Assembly (NCBI GenBank): GCA_012031965.1
Contig: JAAUSC010000010.1
Coordinates: forward strand, 1-60,460
Source of the DNA: Scytonema sp. RU_4_4
GTDB lineage: Bacteria > Cyanobacteriota > Cyanobacteriia > Cyanobacteriales > Nostocaceae
DNA: 60,460 nt
Direction of reading: 5' to 3'
The stretch's first letter is position 1. Every line of letters begins with the position of its first letter. A model generated the notes under the pieces. It ran no database searches, was not told where the DNA came from, and saw only the letters and a list, made by a program, of their open reading frames with translations. The position numbers and the translations under genes were made by a program. Below, piece by piece: positions 1-10,048 of this stretch.

Positions 1-116
1 CATAGCTTAGTACTCTGTGGTGCTTGATTTTGAGAGGTTTACACTTATACGTAAGTTGTGAGGAGAACAATAAGTAACCAGTCAAAAATGAGCTTATCAG
101 TTTACTAGCAATTCAT

Positions 117-386
117 CTACTCGTTTTGGTCAGGCAGAGGCAAAGGACAGCAATTGACATCATTCAAGCAGACTTTGCCCCAGTGCAAAGCCCAGCGGAC
201 AAGAGCCACCCGATTATCGGTACTGGTCTTGGTGAGAATATTGCTGATATGGTTATCAACTGTACGCTTGCTTATTTCCAATTTAGCTGCAATCTCTTGG
301 TTAGTTAAGCCAGCGGCCACTAAGTCGATAATTTGCAGTTCTCGGTCTGACAGACTAACGGGGGTCTGAGACTCGCCACCAGCCAT
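117..386 (-). CDS. pedR: PedR-like small LuxR-type regulator
   Basis: An 89-residue protein that is almost entirely one LuxR/GerE helix-turn-helix (about residues 11-70, with the core ELQIIDLVAAGLTNQEIA and the recognition segment KRTVDNHISNIL). It has no receiver domain. The size, the lack of a receiver and the Cys-Cys pair at residues 79-80 near the C-terminus match cyanobacterial PedR (Synechocystis Ssl0564), a thioredoxin-responsive regulator of photosynthesis and stress genes whose Cys80 forms an intermolecular disulfide. Cys73 is also present. Redox control here is inferred from the family. It stands alone, transcribed divergently from the sugar kinase. Another stand-alone NarL-type DNA-binding protein is the main alternative. 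Confidence 0.75.
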   Translation of the reverse strand: MAGGESQTPVSLSDRELQIIDLVAAGLTNQEIAAKLEISKRTVDNHISNILTKTSTDNRVALVRWALHWGKVCLNDVNCCPLPLPDQNE

Positions 387-833
387 AGAATTATTTTATC
401 CTCCTTAGTATATGTACTTAATCGCTCTTTCCCATTCTAGAAGATTCTTTTAGAGGTAGATGTTTCAAGTGTAAGCACAAATACTATTTTTCTTTGAGAG
501 TGAGGGTTTATAGAGTACGAGAAAAAAAGAAAAATCAAGGTGAAAAACTGAAAATGACAAGGACGCTATCCTTACTCCCTGACATAATTATACTTTAAGA
601 TTTCTCCTCTTTAAGTAGTAATTCGTATAAAAAATGTTTTTTATAGCACTAAAAAATATTTATAAATAGAAATATTACTGTTGGCAAATGGGCAGTCATC
701 ACCATTATTCATGGCTAGATGAATTCATAAAAATAGCTATTTCATTGTATGAACGACTGCCGACAGAGTGGCAGAAACTATTGTAGATTTTATACTGGCA
801 ATTCCTAATCCAAAATCCAAAATCTGAAATTAA
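387..833. other. intergenic, AT-rich, no gene seen
   Basis: This 447-base spacer separates two divergent genes. It is AT-rich with many short A and T runs. I see no ORF with coding character, no tRNA and no strong hairpin. It should hold the promoters of both flanking genes, but I could not pick a convincing -35/-10 pair. Confidence 0.5.
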
Positions 834-1811
834 ATGAGCAATCCCCGTGTTTTGTGCCTGGGTGAAGTTTTATTTGACCGTTTAGCCGATCAACTGGGGC
901 GAAGGCTAGAAGAAGTTGAGTCATGGACTGCCTACCCTGGAGGAGCACCAGCTAACGTAGCCTGTGCTTTGGTAAAGCTGGGGACACCAGTGGCATTTAT
1001 TGGTTGTGTGGGTGAGGATGCACCAGGTGATGAACTGGTAGAACTATTACAAAAAGTAGGTGTGGATACAACTGGAGTACAGCGACATCCTACAGCACCA
1101 ACGCGGCAAGTGAACGTTGTGCGTTCCCTGGAGGGCGATCGCACTTTTGCTGGGTTTAAAGACTATGACACCACAGAGTTTGCTGACACGCGCCTCAAAG
1201 CCGCTCAATTACCGAAGGAATTATTTGAAGCAGCAGATTTTCTGGTTTTAGGTACTCTGGAACTAGCGTATCCTGAAAGTGGGCAAGCAGTTCACCGCGC
1301 CCTTGAACTGGCAGAACTGTATGACGTCAAAATTTTGCTTGATGTCAACTGGCGTCCGGTATTTTGGACAAATCCTGACATCGCTCCACAAAAAATTCAA
1401 GAATTATTTAAGCATATAGACTTTATCAAACTTTCAAAAGAAGAAGCTGAATGGCTATTTGATACCGCAGACCCTGGGGCAATCACTTACCGGGTTGATT
1501 CCGTTGAAGGTGTGCTGGTGACAGATGGGGAACACGGCTGCGCTTATTGCCTTGGCGAAAACGAAGACAAAATACCTGCTTTTTCCATCCCCGTTGTTGA
1601 TACAACAGGTGCAGGGGATAGCTTTGTCGCTGGCTTCATCCACCAGTTGCTCACTCATGGAATCCACAGTTTAAACGACTCGGAAACCGCGAGAAGAATC
1701 GTGACATATGCAAGTGCAGCGGGGGCATTAACGACAATGAAAGCAGGGGCGATCGCCTCTCAACCCACACAAGATGAAGTAGAAGCTTTTCTCGCTTCCC
1801 ATCAAGTTTAG
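834..1811 (+). CDS. PfkB-family carbohydrate kinase (probable fructokinase)
   Basis: A 325-residue ribokinase/PfkB-fold kinase, full length for the family. The N-terminal strand VLCLGEVLFDRLAD and the glycine-rich GGAPANVACALVKLG are the first PfkB signature. The second signature, DTTGAGDSFVAGF near residues 256-268, carries the catalytic Asp and the anion hole. Fructose is the likely substrate because bacterial fructokinases share the same AYPGGAPANVA pattern, but specificity cannot be proven from sequence. It would phosphorylate a free sugar in the cytoplasm with ATP. It appears monocistronic. Confidence 0.85.
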   Translation: MSNPRVLCLGEVLFDRLADQLGRRLEEVESWTAYPGGAPANVACALVKLGTPVAFIGCVGEDAPGDELVELLQKVGVDTTGVQRHPTAPTRQVNVVRSLEGDRTFAGFKDYDTTEFADTRLKAAQLPKELFEAADFLVLGTLELAYPESGQAVHRALELAELYDVKILLDVNWRPVFWTNPDIAPQKIQELFKHIDFIKLSKEEAEWLFDTADPGAITYRVDSVEGVLVTDGEHGCAYCLGENEDKIPAFSIPVVDTTGAGDSFVAGFIHQLLTHGIHSLNDSETARRIVTYASAAGALTTMKAGAIASQPTQDEVEAFLASHQV

Positions 1812-2047
1812 GGCATAGCATAGGTAGCTGGGATATCAGGACAGCAATAAGGCGGGAAGAAAATCTTTACCGCCTTTTGCCCAGCAAAAGTATTCAATTT
1901 CTGTGGTGACTACATAGTTCAGTTAAGGCTTTAAGTGAAGTAAATTTAAGATTTGTTCCCAAACACGGAAATTGAGTGTGTTGCATCTGGTTGTATTTGT
2001 CGTTGCTGTCTCCTAATGTTCTCAGCCGAGCTAAAAAGGTGAGAGTT

Positions 2048-2947
2048 ATGTCAAAAACAGAGTGTGAACACTGCCCTGTAGAAAAGGCAATTTTAAAAAG
2101 CTTTAATCGTCAATCTCTACTCTCCAACGACAATTCGTTTTGGAACGGCATCCGCTTCCAGTTCACTCAAAGCAGAAGCGCAAGTGCATTGCCAGATGAA
2201 ATAGTCTTTCCAGAGAATGCGATTCATATTTATACAGATATGCCCTCTGGGTACGTTCTTGAAGCACGAATTAATGGACGGTTGCAAAAAAGCTCTCTTG
2301 TCACGGGTCATAGTCTCATCATTCCACGCGGCACAGCTTATTGGCAATCAGACAACCACAAAAGCAAAGGCATTACCTTAGGTTTTAATTTCGGCTTTCT
2401 TGAGCGCACTCTCTCTGAATCGATTGACCTAAGTAGTCTTGAACTGCATCCTCAATTTCCGACGTTTGACCCGCTTATTTATCAAATTGGGCTGGCGCTA
2501 AAAGCTGAACTAGAACAGAATCGGCATTCTAGCCGCTTATATGCAGAATCTGCCGCGACGTTTCTTGCCACCCATCTTTTCCACCATTATGCCCAAGGCA
2601 AACAAAAGGAGCAAATCACAACAAGTGGCTTGCCTAAGTACAAATTACAACAGGTCATTGATTACATCCATGCCAACCTTGAGTGTAATATTGGCTTGAC
2701 TGAATTGGCTGACTTAGCTCAGATGAGTCTGTCGCACTTCTCTCGATTATTCAAACAATCAACCGGATACTCACCCCATCAGTTTGTCATTAAGTGCCGG
2801 GTCGAGCGTGCTCGTGAACTCCTCCTCAAAGGTGACTTGTCAATCGCGGATATCACTTATAAAGTCGGCTTTGCCAATCAGGGACATTTAACCACTCATT
2901 TTAAGCGCCTGCTTGGAGTCACGCCTAAGGTTGTTCGAGAGAAGTAG
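2048..2947 (+). CDS. AraC-family transcriptional regulator
   Basis: A 299-residue regulator from the chosen ATG, which follows a purine-rich AAGGTGAG. The frame stays open to 1976, but those first 24 residues look non-coding. The C-terminal third holds the two AraC helix-turn-helix units. The first is LTELADLAQMSLSHFSRLFK. The second is IADITYKVGFANQGHLTTHF, followed by the family ending of the KRLLGVTPKVVRE type. The N-terminal 190 residues are a cupin-like sensing region without a recognisable ligand site. It precedes the GFA-type protein gene on the same strand, which is a possible target. The effector is unknown. Confidence 0.85.
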   Translation: MSKTECEHCPVEKAILKSFNRQSLLSNDNSFWNGIRFQFTQSRSASALPDEIVFPENAIHIYTDMPSGYVLEARINGRLQKSSLVTGHSLIIPRGTAYWQSDNHKSKGITLGFNFGFLERTLSESIDLSSLELHPQFPTFDPLIYQIGLALKAELEQNRHSSRLYAESAATFLATHLFHHYAQGKQKEQITTSGLPKYKLQQVIDYIHANLECNIGLTELADLAQMSLSHFSRLFKQSTGYSPHQFVIKCRVERARELLLKGDLSIADITYKVGFANQGHLTTHFKRLLGVTPKVVREK

Positions 2948-3159
2948 CACAAACGTGTAAAAAAAGCAAAAACTTGTAAGACCAAATAAGAGTGCGATCG
3001 CTACTTTGGAAATCAGGACGCGCCGCAAGTGTCATATCTTGCTTGGTAGACACGCTTACAAAATTCTTGTGTTTATTGAAAAGGAGTTAAATAATCATGC
3101 CAGCTGCACCCGCGTCCTAGAAGTCACAAAACCAAAAAGCTTCAAGGAGAGATATTCTT

Positions 3160-3579
3160 ATGGCGACAAAATTTACTGGCGGTTGTCTGTGCGGATCTGT
3201 CCGCTACGAATGTTCAGCCGAACCCATTGCGATGGGGAATTGCCACTGTCGCGATTGTCAACGGGCGACAGGAAGTGCATATGCCTCCGGGCTTCTCGTA
3301 CCGCAGAGTGCAGTTACCATCACCGGAGATGTGAAATACTATGACGTGATTGGTGATAGCGGAAATTTTGTTGGTCGAGGCTTTTGCCCGAACTGCGGTT
3401 CCCGATTATTTAGCAAGCCCCCAATCCCTGGACTTATGGGCATTATGGCAGGGAGTCTTGATGATCCAAGCTGGTTTCAACCTACGATGGATCTTTACGC
3501 AGTCAGTGCCCAACCGTGGGTTCACATGAACCCGGATCTGCCCAAGTTCGACAAGATGCCAGTGATGCAGGAGGCCTAA
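3160..3579 (+). CDS. GFA (CENP-V type) zinc-binding family protein
   Basis: A 139-residue protein with the full zinc-ligand pattern of the glutathione-dependent formaldehyde-activating family. Cys9 and Cys11 lie in GGCLCGSVRY; Cys28, Cys30 and Cys33 in CHCRDCQ; and Cys76 and Cys79 in FCPNCGSRLF. A GGAGAG ribosome site precedes the ATG. Family members are annotated as glutathione-formaldehyde adduct enzymes, but most are uncharacterised, so the substrate is left open. It overlaps the end of the convergent gluconokinase gene by four bases. Confidence 0.85.
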   Translation: MATKFTGGCLCGSVRYECSAEPIAMGNCHCRDCQRATGSAYASGLLVPQSAVTITGDVKYYDVIGDSGNFVGRGFCPNCGSRLFSKPPIPGLMGIMAGSLDDPSWFQPTMDLYAVSAQPWVHMNPDLPKFDKMPVMQEA

Positions 3580-4061
3580 ATCCCCAAACTCACTCTAATC
3601 TCCTGCACAACCACCTCTGGTGGCTCTGAAACATCCACTGTAATCGCACCAAATGGCTCCTCAAGAGCATCAAACTGACTTTTGAGGAGTTTTTCGCTCA
3701 TGAAGTGACTCGGACGCATCTGTAGCCGCTTTTGAATTAACTCAAAAGACCCCTTGAGGTAAACCAGCTTGACGCGTTCCTCATCCAAGACCAAAATCTG
3801 GCGATAGCTGGCTTTGAGTGCAGAACACGCCAGCACCATATTTTTATTCTCTTGCAACCGCTGTTGTATCGCCTGTTGCAACGCCAACAGCCAAGGCATC
3901 CTATCTAAATCATTTAGGGGAATGCCATGCCGCATTTTCTCAATGTTCTCTGGCGAGTGGAAAGCATCAGCATCACTAAATTCCCAATGTAAGGAGTCCG
4001 CCAATAGTTGTCCGATAGTGGACTTACCAGAACCAGAGACACCCATTACAAGAATAATCAT
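3576..4061 (-). CDS. gntK: gluconokinase, GntK type
   Basis: A 161-residue P-loop kinase of normal length for the thermoresistant gluconokinase family. The Walker A motif GVSGSGKST is at residues 7-15. SDADAFHSPENIEKM and GIPLNDLDRMPWL form the gluconate-binding region, LACSALKASYR follows, and MRPSHFMSEKLLKSQFDALEEP is the typical lid and C-terminal part. It phosphorylates gluconate to 6-phosphogluconate, feeding the oxidative pentose phosphate pathway. A G-rich spacer of about 100 bases separates it from the LeuC-like gene upstream on the same strand. Confidence 0.9.
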   Translation of the reverse strand: MIILVMGVSGSGKSTIGQLLADSLHWEFSDADAFHSPENIEKMRHGIPLNDLDRMPWLLALQQAIQQRLQENKNMVLACSALKASYRQILVLDEERVKLVYLKGSFELIQKRLQMRPSHFMSEKLLKSQFDALEEPFGAITVDVSEPPEVVVQEIRVSLGI

Positions 4062-4083
4062 CTTAGTGGAATGAATTAAGCGG

Positions 4084-4128
4084 GTGGGGAGATGGGAAGT
4101 AGGGGGAGTGGGGGGAGTAGGGGAGATA
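4084..4128 (+). repeat. G-rich tract with quadruplex potential
   Basis: The spacer between gluconokinase and the LeuC-like gene contains repeated GGGG-containing units of the form GGGGAGTGGGG and GGGGGAGTAGGGG on the plus strand. There are at least four G-runs of three or more within about 45 bases, enough to fold a G-quadruplex in principle. Similar purine tracts are frequent between genes in filamentous cyanobacteria. Confidence 0.5.
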
Positions 4129-4161
4129 GAAGAAAGTTATTCCCCTTGTCCCCTTGTTGTC

Positions 4162-5481
4162 TTACAAAAACTCACGTGGATCTGTCACATAACCAGTGAG
4201 TGCAGAAGCTGCAGCGGTGAAAGGGGAAGCAAGATAAATTCCAGCTTCTTTATGCCCCATTCGTCCAGGAAAATTACGGTTAGTGGTGGAAACGCAGATT
4301 TCTGGCTCATTCATCCGCCCAAAGGTGTCTTTGGGACCACCCAAACAAGCTGCGCAGGAAGGTGCAGCAGGTTCAATGCAACCTGCTTCTAAGAAAATTT
4401 CCGAGAGGGTTTGCTCTTCGTACTTGATTTTAAACAAATCTTCATAGACTTTTTGAGTAGCAGGGACTATGTAAGTTGGAACTTTCACCTTATGACCTTT
4501 GAGAACTTGTGCTGCATGGAAAAAGTCTTCTGTTTTTCCACCCGTGCAGGAACCGATATAAACTCGGTTAATCTTGACATCACTGCATTCCCGTGCTGTT
4601 GCGCGGTTATCGGGGGAATGAGGTTTGGCAACAACTGGTTCTAGTTTGGAAACATCGTAGCGATGCTCACTGTAGAACTTGGCATCTGAGTCTGTATACA
4701 CTGCCTCATAAGGCTTGTTAGTACGTCCCCTCATATACTCAAATGTGGTTTCGTCAGGAGCAATAGTACCATTCTTGCCGCCAGCTTCAATGACCATATT
4801 GCACAAGGTCATCCGTTCTTCCATCGTCATTCGTTCGACGGCTTCCCCTGTAAATTCCATCGTCCGATAGGTTGCGCCAGCAACGCTGATATCTCCAATA
4901 ATTTGCAAAATGAGGTCTTTTGCCAACAAGTAAGGAGGCATTTCGCCATCCAACACAAAACGCATGGTGGCAGGAACTTTGATGAGCAGCTTGCCAGTTC
5001 CCATAATAAAGCCAGCGTCTGTGTTGCCGATACCAGTCGCAAATTGACCGAAAGCACCAGCGTTACAGGTGTGGGAATCCGTACCGAATAAAACCTCGCC
5101 TGGGCGGGTGTGACCTTCTTGGGCTAGGGCGACGTGGCAAACACCTTTATAGTTTGGGTTAGCTTTAAAATTGGCGCGGTCAATAATATCGTAAAAGTAT
5201 TTTATACCTTGCTCTTTAGCAAAATCACGTAAAATGTCAACGTTGCGGTTAGCGCGTTCGTCGGCGGTGAAAATATAATGATCGGGAATTAACACGATTT
5301 TTTCAGAATCCCAGACTTTGGCGTCAGCACCAAACTCGCGTTTGAAAACGCCAATGGTTCCAGGTCCACAAACATCGTGTGTCATCAAAACATCAACATT
5401 AACCCAGATATTTTCCCCCGGTTCGACAACCGAGCGACCGGAGGCTTTCGCCAAAATTTTTTCTACAAGGGTCATGCCCAT
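4162..5481 (-). CDS. LeuC-like aconitase-superfamily large subunit
   Basis: About 439 residues from the chosen ATG (MGMTLVEKILAK); two codons further in is an equally possible start. The protein belongs to the aconitase superfamily. FGTDSHTCNAG is an active-site segment, and the [4Fe-4S] ligands lie in SCTGGKTEDF and in CAACLGG near the C-terminus, with the SSNRNF-like STTNRNFPGRMG after them. It resembles the shorter archaeal/Thermotoga-type isopropylmalate or homoaconitate hydratase large subunit more than the 467-residue LeuC usual in cyanobacteria. No LeuD small subunit lies nearby. It could be a second LeuC or an enzyme acting on a homologous 2-alkylmalate. Substrate not assignable. Confidence 0.75.
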   Translation of the reverse strand: MGMTLVEKILAKASGRSVVEPGENIWVNVDVLMTHDVCGPGTIGVFKREFGADAKVWDSEKIVLIPDHYIFTADERANRNVDILRDFAKEQGIKYFYDIIDRANFKANPNYKGVCHVALAQEGHTRPGEVLFGTDSHTCNAGAFGQFATGIGNTDAGFIMGTGKLLIKVPATMRFVLDGEMPPYLLAKDLILQIIGDISVAGATYRTMEFTGEAVERMTMEERMTLCNMVIEAGGKNGTIAPDETTFEYMRGRTNKPYEAVYTDSDAKFYSEHRYDVSKLEPVVAKPHSPDNRATARECSDVKINRVYIGSCTGGKTEDFFHAAQVLKGHKVKVPTYIVPATQKVYEDLFKIKYEEQTLSEIFLEAGCIEPAAPSCAACLGGPKDTFGRMNEPEICVSTTNRNFPGRMGHKEAGIYLASPFTAAASALTGYVTDPREFL

Positions 5482-5650
5482 AGCGATCGCGTTCTTTTTT
5501 GTGCAAGGGTACAAATTATATGCTACATGGCTGGTCGTCTGTCAATCAAATGCGAAATAAGTAAATGTCCGAATATATCCTGCAATAGCCAGATGCAGAA
5601 ATTCTCTCCAAACCTATAATTTACAACAGTCGAGTCCGAGAGATTAACTT

Positions 5651-6982
5651 GTGGATGCCATATTAGAGCGATCGCACCAACTCAAACAAAACCTCACTGA
5701 TTTTGTCTATGATGCTGAAGACGAACTCGCACAAGCATTGGAAAGCTATGCTGCTGTGAAGTCACGTCGTGGAAGTGGTGATAATTTTCAACAAGAACTC
5801 ATTATTGACTCGTTTCTTACAGAAGGGCAAGTCGGCGACTCCTCACCGTTAGATTTGTTTATCCAAAGCTATCAAGACTTGTCCGAGAGCGATCGCGAAC
5901 TTATCAAAAGTTGGGCTCGCACTTTTATGGGGTTATTTGCTATTACAAAAATCCTACCTGATGGCTTTGAATTAAGGAACTGGCTGACAGACAAATACTA
6001 CACTGTCAAGCCAAATAACGCCCAAAAACTAAAGGAAATTTCTCGGTTGAAAGAAGGAGAAATTTTACTGACTCGCATTTCTCCTGTGACTGACAGCTAC
6101 TGGACTTTCTCCGGTCCTTATACACAGATGGGTAAATTAGGCAAGCCAAAACTAGCAGTCGCTATTGGTAATTTTAAAGATAATTACAAAGACCATCTTT
6201 ATGGAGATGCTCCCGACTTACTAGAGGAAGCTTGGCTATCTGTAGGCATCTATCATCAGCAGTTTGTGGAGTTTTTTGGCACTGATGAAGTCACAATGCC
6301 AGGATATCAACTCAACAAAAAGATTGCCGAATTCCAAGAAGTCTTAACGAAAAAACGCCTGGAAGAAGCAGGAATTGATTCTTCTAAATCACTAGGAGAA
6401 GTCGCACAAGAAGCTGGTCTTGGAGAAGAAGACATCAAAGCAGTTGCAGAAGAACTTGGTGCTGACTCCGAAGCCGTTTCACAAATATTTGACAACAAAA
6501 ATGGCACCAGGAAAATGGTGACGCCAAAAGTTGATTTGCCTGCGGAACTTAGAAAAGCAGAACAGGTCACATCTATATCTCATGCCCGATGGGGACAGAT
6601 ATTTCTTCCAACTTACTCGAAAATCAAGGCAATTTTAGAAGCAGATGATTGGCAAAGTGTAGAAGGTGCCGAAAAATTCATTCGTTTTTATCTGGAAGAC
6701 AAAAGTATTAATGCTTTTATTTGGCATCGATTAGCTCAACAGTATCCAACCCAGTTAGAGAAAGTATTGCAAATGTTTCTTCAACGTCCAAATTTTCAAC
6801 TTGAAAATGACTTGGATACACTATTGCAAGAATATAATAAACCCATAGAGCCAGAGTTACCAGAAATTGCCAGCGTACCAATACACCTGCATAATTTATT
6901 CCAAGAAGCTTTGATGGAAGTCAACAAATCTAAGCCTAAAGGGAAGAGTCAAAAGCAGCCAAATAAGGGCTTTCAAAGGTGA
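5651..6982 (+). CDS. conserved hypothetical protein, 443 aa
   Basis: Unrecognised 443-residue soluble protein with a GTG start. It has no signal peptide or membrane segment. The central part (about residues 225-290) is highly charged and helical, with the alanine/glutamate-rich EAGIDSSKSLGEVAQEAGLG stretch suggesting a coiled or HTH-like helical bundle. The C-terminus is basic and likely disordered (KSKPKGKSQKQPNKGFQR). Codon use matches the neighbours, so it is probably a real cyanobacterial gene. Transcribed divergently from the LeuC-like gene. No function is proposed. Confidence 0.7.
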   Translation: MDAILERSHQLKQNLTDFVYDAEDELAQALESYAAVKSRRGSGDNFQQELIIDSFLTEGQVGDSSPLDLFIQSYQDLSESDRELIKSWARTFMGLFAITKILPDGFELRNWLTDKYYTVKPNNAQKLKEISRLKEGEILLTRISPVTDSYWTFSGPYTQMGKLGKPKLAVAIGNFKDNYKDHLYGDAPDLLEEAWLSVGIYHQQFVEFFGTDEVTMPGYQLNKKIAEFQEVLTKKRLEEAGIDSSKSLGEVAQEAGLGEEDIKAVAEELGADSEAVSQIFDNKNGTRKMVTPKVDLPAELRKAEQVTSISHARWGQIFLPTYSKIKAILEADDWQSVEGAEKFIRFYLEDKSINAFIWHRLAQQYPTQLEKVLQMFLQRPNFQLENDLDTLLQEYNKPIEPELPEIASVPIHLHNLFQEALMEVNKSKPKGKSQKQPNKGFQR

Positions 6983-7200
6983 GAGTTTTTAATTCGATAA
7001 CGTACTTCCATGCGACCAACCCACCTTTAACCCCTCTTCTACGTTCTCGACTTGGCGCTCCCAAAGCCATTACTGCTACTGCTCAATCGCTGAAAGCGGG
7101 GACTCTGTGCGATTGCACTACTGCAACTACAACCACAGTGCGATCATTAAATAATTGAAGTGGACAAGTCGTACACGTTTGAATAAATCATGATGGTAAT

Positions 7201-7575
7201 ATGGCACCCATAACCAACTCAATCATTGAAGAAATTACCCGTCGGTTAGTAGCTTTACTCAACCCTGAAGAAATTATCCTATTTGGTTCTTATGCTTGGG
7301 GAACTCCTCATCAGCACAGCGATTTGGATTTATGTATTATTTTACCGGATAATATACCAGGCTTTAACCGTATTGAGTGGGGAGTAAAAGCAATAAATGC
7401 TCTTAACGATTTGATGATTGATGTCGATATTCTCATAAAAACCAGAAATGATGTAGAAACATTTAAAACAGTTCCTGCATCTCTTACCAGAAAAATAGTA
7501 GAAGAAGGTAAATTACTGTATGGACAACGCAAAACGCATTCTGGTACAGTTTTGGTTGAAAAAAGCCCAACGTGA
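7201..7575 (+). CDS. MNT-type nucleotidyltransferase domain protein
   Basis: A 124-residue minimal nucleotidyltransferase. The signature GSYAWGTPHQHSDLDLCIIL (residues 29-48) contains the G-S and D-x-D metal-binding elements of pol-beta-type transferases, and a third acidic position occurs in MIDVDILI. The family forms the MNT half of HEPN/MNT toxin-antitoxin pairs, in which MNT can modify and silence its HEPN partner. The next gene is such a HEPN protein and overlaps this one by 56 bases. Because that partner is disrupted, this may now be an orphan antitoxin. Confidence 0.85.
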   Translation: MAPITNSIIEEITRRLVALLNPEEIILFGSYAWGTPHQHSDLDLCIILPDNIPGFNRIEWGVKAINALNDLMIDVDILIKTRNDVETFKTVPASLTRKIVEEGKLLYGQRKTHSGTVLVEKSPT

Positions 7576-8112
7576 TTTGAGTGCGGCACAAAAATTAGCT
7601 CAAGAACTACCGGATATCGCCATTTATCATTGTCAGCAAGGAGCAGAAAAAGCACTTAAAGGCTTCCTCGTTTTTCACGATACTGATCCAGGAGATAAGT
7701 AGGTCAACATTGAAAAACGTAAGATACAATTTTGGCGATTACTTCGCTACCCTTCGGGAAGCCGCTAGCCCCTAAGGGGGCGCTGCGCAAACGCGTCTAC
7801 ACTCCGTTTCGTATGCCCTTCGGGCACGCTACGCTAACGTAATGACATTTTACGCTTAATTAGGTTGACCTACTTACCCACAACATTAATACTTTAGTGA
7901 GATTAGCTTCCACATTTAAACCAGAATTTGCCTCTGTCTTAAAAGAAGCAGGATATCTCAGTCAATATAACCAAACATATCGGTATCCAATGGAAGCAAC
8001 AGAAGATTTTAACCCCACCCCCGGAGAGCTAAAGAAGGCGTATAAATTGGCAATGGAAGTTTATAAAAATGTAATTGATTCCATGCCTAATGAAATGACT
8101 GGAAAATCTTAA
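7520..8112 (+). pseudogene. HEPN-domain gene split by a MITE
   Basis: The first part (7520-7697) encodes a HEPN N-terminus (FWLKKAQRDLSAAQKLAQ, YHCQQGAEKALKGFLVFH). The second part (7876-8109) encodes the rest (THNINTLVRLAS, then LSQYNQTYRYP). A 177-base element with a duplicated TA sits between them and puts a stop codon into the frame. Removing the element and one TA copy restores GGA GAT ACC CAC AAC, which reads GDTHNINTL in one uninterrupted frame of roughly 137 residues. This makes a recent insertion very likely. The intact protein would be the HEPN partner (often the RNase toxin) of the upstream MNT gene. Confidence 0.85.
7698..7874. mobile_element. 177-bp MITE with TA target duplication
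   Basis: Perfect 11-bp terminal inverted repeats, AGTAGGTCAAC at 7698-7708 and GTTGACCTACT at 7864-7874, are flanked by TA on both sides (7696-7697 and 7875-7876). The inner ends also match partly (ACGTAA against GCGTAA on the other end). There is no ORF. The interior carries GC-rich hairpin-forming sequence such as GCCCTTCGGGCACGC. A TA duplication is typical of IS630/Tc1-mariner elements, so this is likely a non-autonomous derivative. No parent transposase is in the window. Confidence 0.85.
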
Positions 8113-8163
8113 AATACAAGTTTGGGTTAAGCAGGATAAAATCCAAAATCTAAAATTGAATGA

Positions 8164-8240
8164 CTACTTAGACAACTGCCAAATTTTGATAGTCCCGTCA
8201 CTACTACCACTAGCTAAAGTTTTGCCATGATTCGTTTCAA
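8164..8240 (-). pseudogene. WD40-repeat C-terminal relic
   Basis: On the minus strand this stretch reads ETNHGKTLASGSSDGTIKIW followed by QLSK and a TAG stop at 8164-8166. That is the end of a canonical WD40 repeat (SGSSDGTIKIW). No start and no further repeats lie upstream, where the groEL terminator begins. It is best read as the last blade fragment left after a deletion of a larger WD40 protein gene. Confidence 0.65.
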
Positions 8241-8241
8241 A

Positions 8242-8277
8242 CAAAAAAACAGCCGCACCCACCAGGGAAGCGGCTGT
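8242..8277 (-). terminator. rho-independent terminator of groES-groEL
   Basis: The perfect 8-bp stem ACAGCCGC/GCGGCTGT (8249-8256 and 8270-8277) is followed on the minus strand by a run of seven T. It lies 38 bases after the groEL stop codon. Confidence 0.85.
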
Positions 8278-8314
8278 CTTATCAAAGGTGGGCAAAACTC
8301 ACCCAACAAGAATT

Positions 8315-9976
<1,662 letters not shown>

Positions 9977-10018
9977 CTACAAAGAATGATATTTGCCTTT
10001 TGTCCTTTGCCAACAACT

Positions 10019-10048
10019 CATGACAAATGACAAATGACTAAATGACTA
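10019..10048. repeat. short heptamer-type repeats (GACAAATGACTAAATGACTA)
   Basis: Three to four tandem degenerate copies of an AATGACA/AATGACT unit lie between groES and groEL, just downstream of the groES stop codon. They belong to the GTCATTA-type heptamer family that borders many genes here. Confidence 0.7.

Noticed and set aside
3006-3344. 112-codon ORF overlapping the GFA-type gene
   Set aside because: It is a shadow of the GFA gene in another frame. The GFA frame has the zinc-ligand pattern and a ribosome site.
7698-7874. MITE encoding a small peptide
   Set aside because: No frame of useful length crosses the element, and its GC-rich core forms hairpins.
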